Source: Bariatricus massiliensis (GTDB taxonomy: Bacteria > Bacillota > Clostridia > Lachnospirales > Lachnospiraceae). Taken from it: DNA of 64,000 nt. Location of the stretch: positions 514,034 to 578,033 of the forward strand of contig NZ_LT574836.1 of NCBI RefSeq assembly GCF_900086725.1, in the 5' to 3' direction. The position numbers and the translations under genes are program-made. Under the pieces are notes generated by a model. That model did no database searches. It saw only the letters and a program-made list of their open reading frames with translations, and had not been told where the DNA came from. Below, piece after piece: positions 62,106 to 64,000 of this stretch. Positions within the stretch are counted from its first letter, which is position 1, and each line of letters starts with the position of its first letter.

Positions 62106-63188
62106 ATGGCAGAGGAAAAGGGAACGGTCAAGAAGTTTTCCGGTAAACTAAAAACGCCGGTGGTGGCGGATTTTTGCAGACAGTTAGGAACACTTCTTCA
62201 GGCAGGGGTGTCGTTGGCACGGGCCATGAATATCATATCGGAAGAACATGGACTGAAACCAGAGCTGAGGGAACTGTATCTGGATATTCAGGCCACTATC
62301 CGGCAGGGAGTTCCTCTTTCTGAGGCTCTCGAGAGGCAGGAGGGTGTGTTCCCCGTACTCCTCATCAACATGATTCGTTCAGGAGAGGCAAATGGAACCA
62401 TGGATCAAACCGCCCTTCGTATGGCGGATTATTATGAAAAGCAGCACAAATTAAATGGGAAAGTTAAGAGCGCCATGATATATCCCAAGGTGCTGACTAC
62501 GCTGCTTGTGTTTGTTGTCATCTTTATTATGGTCTATCTCGTCCCCCAGTTTCAGGAAATATTTGACGAGATGGAGTCACTGCCCATACCTACGGTGATT
62601 TTGCTTGGAATCAGCGACGCGTTCAAGAATTACTGGGCCGCAATTCTTGTGGCAGTATTGATTGCATGGCTGGTGCTGCATTTCGTAACACAGCTATCTG
62701 TCATCCGATATGGACTCGACAAGATGAAATTAAAGATTCCTTATATCGGAGGGCTGCTCAGAAAAATATATACCGCAAGGTTCGCGCGGACGCTGTGTTC
62801 TCTCTACAGCAGTGGTATTCCTATTGTTCTTGCACTGCAGACGAGCAGTAATACAATTGGAAATGCATACATAGAAGAACAGTTCGGCGATATTATAGCC
62901 CGGGTAAGGTCTGGTGAATCCTTATCACAGGCATTGCTTCAGGTGGACGGTTTCCAGAAGAAACTCGCATCCAGTATTATGGTTGGGGAAGAGACTGGTA
63001 ATCTGGATGATATGCTCAATTCCATCGCGGACAATCTGGACTATGAAGCAGAGCGGGCGCTGGAACGTCTGGTAGCGCTTCTTGAGCCGGCGCTCATTAT
63101 TGTGATGGCTGTCATCATCGCGTTTGTTGTCATTGCGGTCATTTTGCCTATCTATCAGTCATATGCGACTATAGAGCAGGGATATTAG
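62106..63188 (+). CDS. pilC: Type IV pilus inner-membrane platform protein PilC
   Basis: A 360-residue protein with two GspF domains (about 20-145 and 225-345). Motifs include FCRQLGTLLQAGVSLARAM, FPVLLINMIRSGEANG and its second-copy partner FQKKLASSIMVGEETGNLD. Three membrane helices. It anchors pilus assembly and couples to the PilB ATPase, which is not in the window. GGAGGATTTGGATAG precedes the ATG; pilM follows 11 bases later. Confidence 0.95.
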   Translation: MAEEKGTVKKFSGKLKTPVVADFCRQLGTLLQAGVSLARAMNIISEEHGLKPELRELYLDIQATIRQGVPLSEALERQEGVFPVLLINMIRSGEANGTMDQTALRMADYYEKQHKLNGKVKSAMIYPKVLTTLLVFVVIFIMVYLVPQFQEIFDEMESLPIPTVILLGISDAFKNYWAAILVAVLIAWLVLHFVTQLSVIRYGLDKMKLKIPYIGGLLRKIYTARFARTLCSLYSSGIPIVLALQTSSNTIGNAYIEEQFGDIIARVRSGESLSQALLQVDGFQKKLASSIMVGEETGNLDDMLNSIADNLDYEAERALERLVALLEPALIIVMAVIIAFVVIAVILPIYQSYATIEQGY

Positions 63189-63199
63189 GAGGAGGAAAC

Positions 63200-64000
63200 A
63201 TGGCAGTTAGTGTTTATTTATCAAATAATACCGTGCAGATTGTCTGCGGGGATGCGAGAAAAAAGCAGATTCGGGTGGAGAAGATTTATTCACTCACGAT
63301 TCCAGAAGGAAGTCTGTTGAACGGTGTAATTACCTCCGAAATGAATCTAAAACATGATTTGAAACAAATCTGGGAAACGTATCAGCTTCCAAGTAAAGGA
63401 GTACGCCTTGTCTTGGACAGCAGCCAGATTATGTTGAAAACGGTACAGACTCCAAAAGCCAACGCGAAAAAAATTCTGGCATCCGTAGCACAAGAGTTTG
63501 CAGATACTATTAACATAGACCAGTATGTGTTCGACGGTAAGATTCTGCGGGAGGAAGCAGGACAGAAAAAGGTCGAAGTTCTGGCCGCGGCGGCAGAGCA
63601 GGAATACCTTGCGGATTTTGTGAGAATGTTTCAGGATATAGGTGTAACGCTGGAAGGGATTGATGTTGCTGTCAACGCCCAGATGAAAGTGCTGGGAAGG
63701 ATACCGGAGCTGAAAAAGGAGACGATGATTACCTCGCACCTTGACGGGAACAACCTTGTCAGCACATTGATCGTAGACGGCAATTATAAATATTTTAACC
63801 GTACCCGGCTGTTCAGTGAGCATGGTACCGAAGGATTTGCCGCGGAGGTGGCGAGGACCGTCAGCTCTATCATGCAGTTTTATTCTTCACAAAAATATGA
63901 AAAGCCGTTGGAACAAGTATATATGGGAGGCTATTCGGCGCAGGACTATGAGCTGTGCCGTGAGGCCATAGAACGTCTGGGCATGCGGGCGCAGATTCCA
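63200..64000 (+). CDS. pilM: PilM-like pilus assembly protein, truncated by window edge
   Basis: At least 267 residues of an actin-like fold, open to the right edge. It starts with VSVYLSNNTVQIVCGD, a degenerate phosphate-1-like strand pair. A central STLIVDGNYKYFNRTRLF and later QVYMGGYS match PilM/ComGF-region actin-like proteins in order. PilM is the cytosolic ring protein that binds PilN. ATG 63200 follows GGAGGAGG. PilN, PilO and an ATPase are expected just beyond the window. Confidence 0.75.
   Translation, partial: MAVSVYLSNNTVQIVCGDARKKQIRVEKIYSLTIPEGSLLNGVITSEMNLKHDLKQIWETYQLPSKGVRLVLDSSQIMLKTVQTPKANAKKILASVAQEFADTINIDQYVFDGKILREEAGQKKVEVLAAAAEQEYLADFVRMFQDIGVTLEGIDVAVNAQMKVLGRIPELKKETMITSHLDGNNLVSTLIVDGNYKYFNRTRLFSEHGTEGFAAEVARTVSSIMQFYSSQKYEKPLEQVYMGGYSAQDYELCREAIERLGMRAQIP

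Overview
The window looks like chromosome from a Firmicute of the class Clostridia, most likely a gut Lachnospiraceae (inference). The evidence is strong GGAGG ribosome sites, TTGACA/TATAAT promoters, a CarD-family regulator, QueH, ribonuclease Y, a gene order pyrH-frr-uppS-cdsA-dxr-rseP, and a Gram-positive type IV pilus locus. No rRNA, tRNA, CRISPR array, prophage or intact insertion sequence was seen. No stretch longer than about 300 bases lacks a gene. The longest gap, 48634-48919, holds a compound hairpin and an SOS-type recA promoter.

Layout. 1-6038: 3' part of a very large surface protein built from about 15 SpaA/Cna-B isopeptide domains. 6093-12646: rubrerythrin, tRNA-dihydrouridine synthase, a YhhN-like membrane protein, a CarD-like regulator, a membrane diguanylate cyclase, a divergent acetylglutamate-kinase-like protein and a drug/metabolite transporter. 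12718-18333: a housekeeping run for UMP kinase, ribosome recycling, isoprenoid, phospholipid and site-2 protease functions, ending with a GreA-type factor. 18330-20128: a YwaF-like membrane protein and an unusual MOSC-ThiF fusion.

20143-34099 is an accessory carbon-metabolism region. A PocR-AraC regulator diverges from an aldolase / FucI-like isomerase / FGGY kinase operon. A TetR regulator then diverges, across a symmetric promoter pair, from a five-gene operon: GlpA-like, GlpB-like, DUF1667, alkyl-DHAP-synthase-like FAD oxidase, FGGY kinase. The region ends with an ABC permease and ATPase that lack a binding protein. The substrates cannot be named from sequence.

34271-52245 is mostly core functions: queH, argH, asd, ppk1, topB, a hexapeptide transferase-like protein, a beta-hydroxyacid dehydrogenase, a toxin-less Phd-type antitoxin with a long tail, an ABC exporter pair, mgsA, a sodium:solute symporter, recA-recX and rny.

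52413-64000 is the most unusual part. A LytTR regulator with a degenerate receiver and a small degenerate GHKL-like protein precede a type IV pilus cluster. The first pilus gene encodes a 1611-residue prepilin-like protein carrying GLUG-type repeats and a discoidin-like segment. It is followed by three minor-pilin-like genes, the probable major pilin, an unclassified membrane protein, PilD, PilC and the start of PilM, which runs off the right edge. No PilB/PilT ATPase gene lies in the window.
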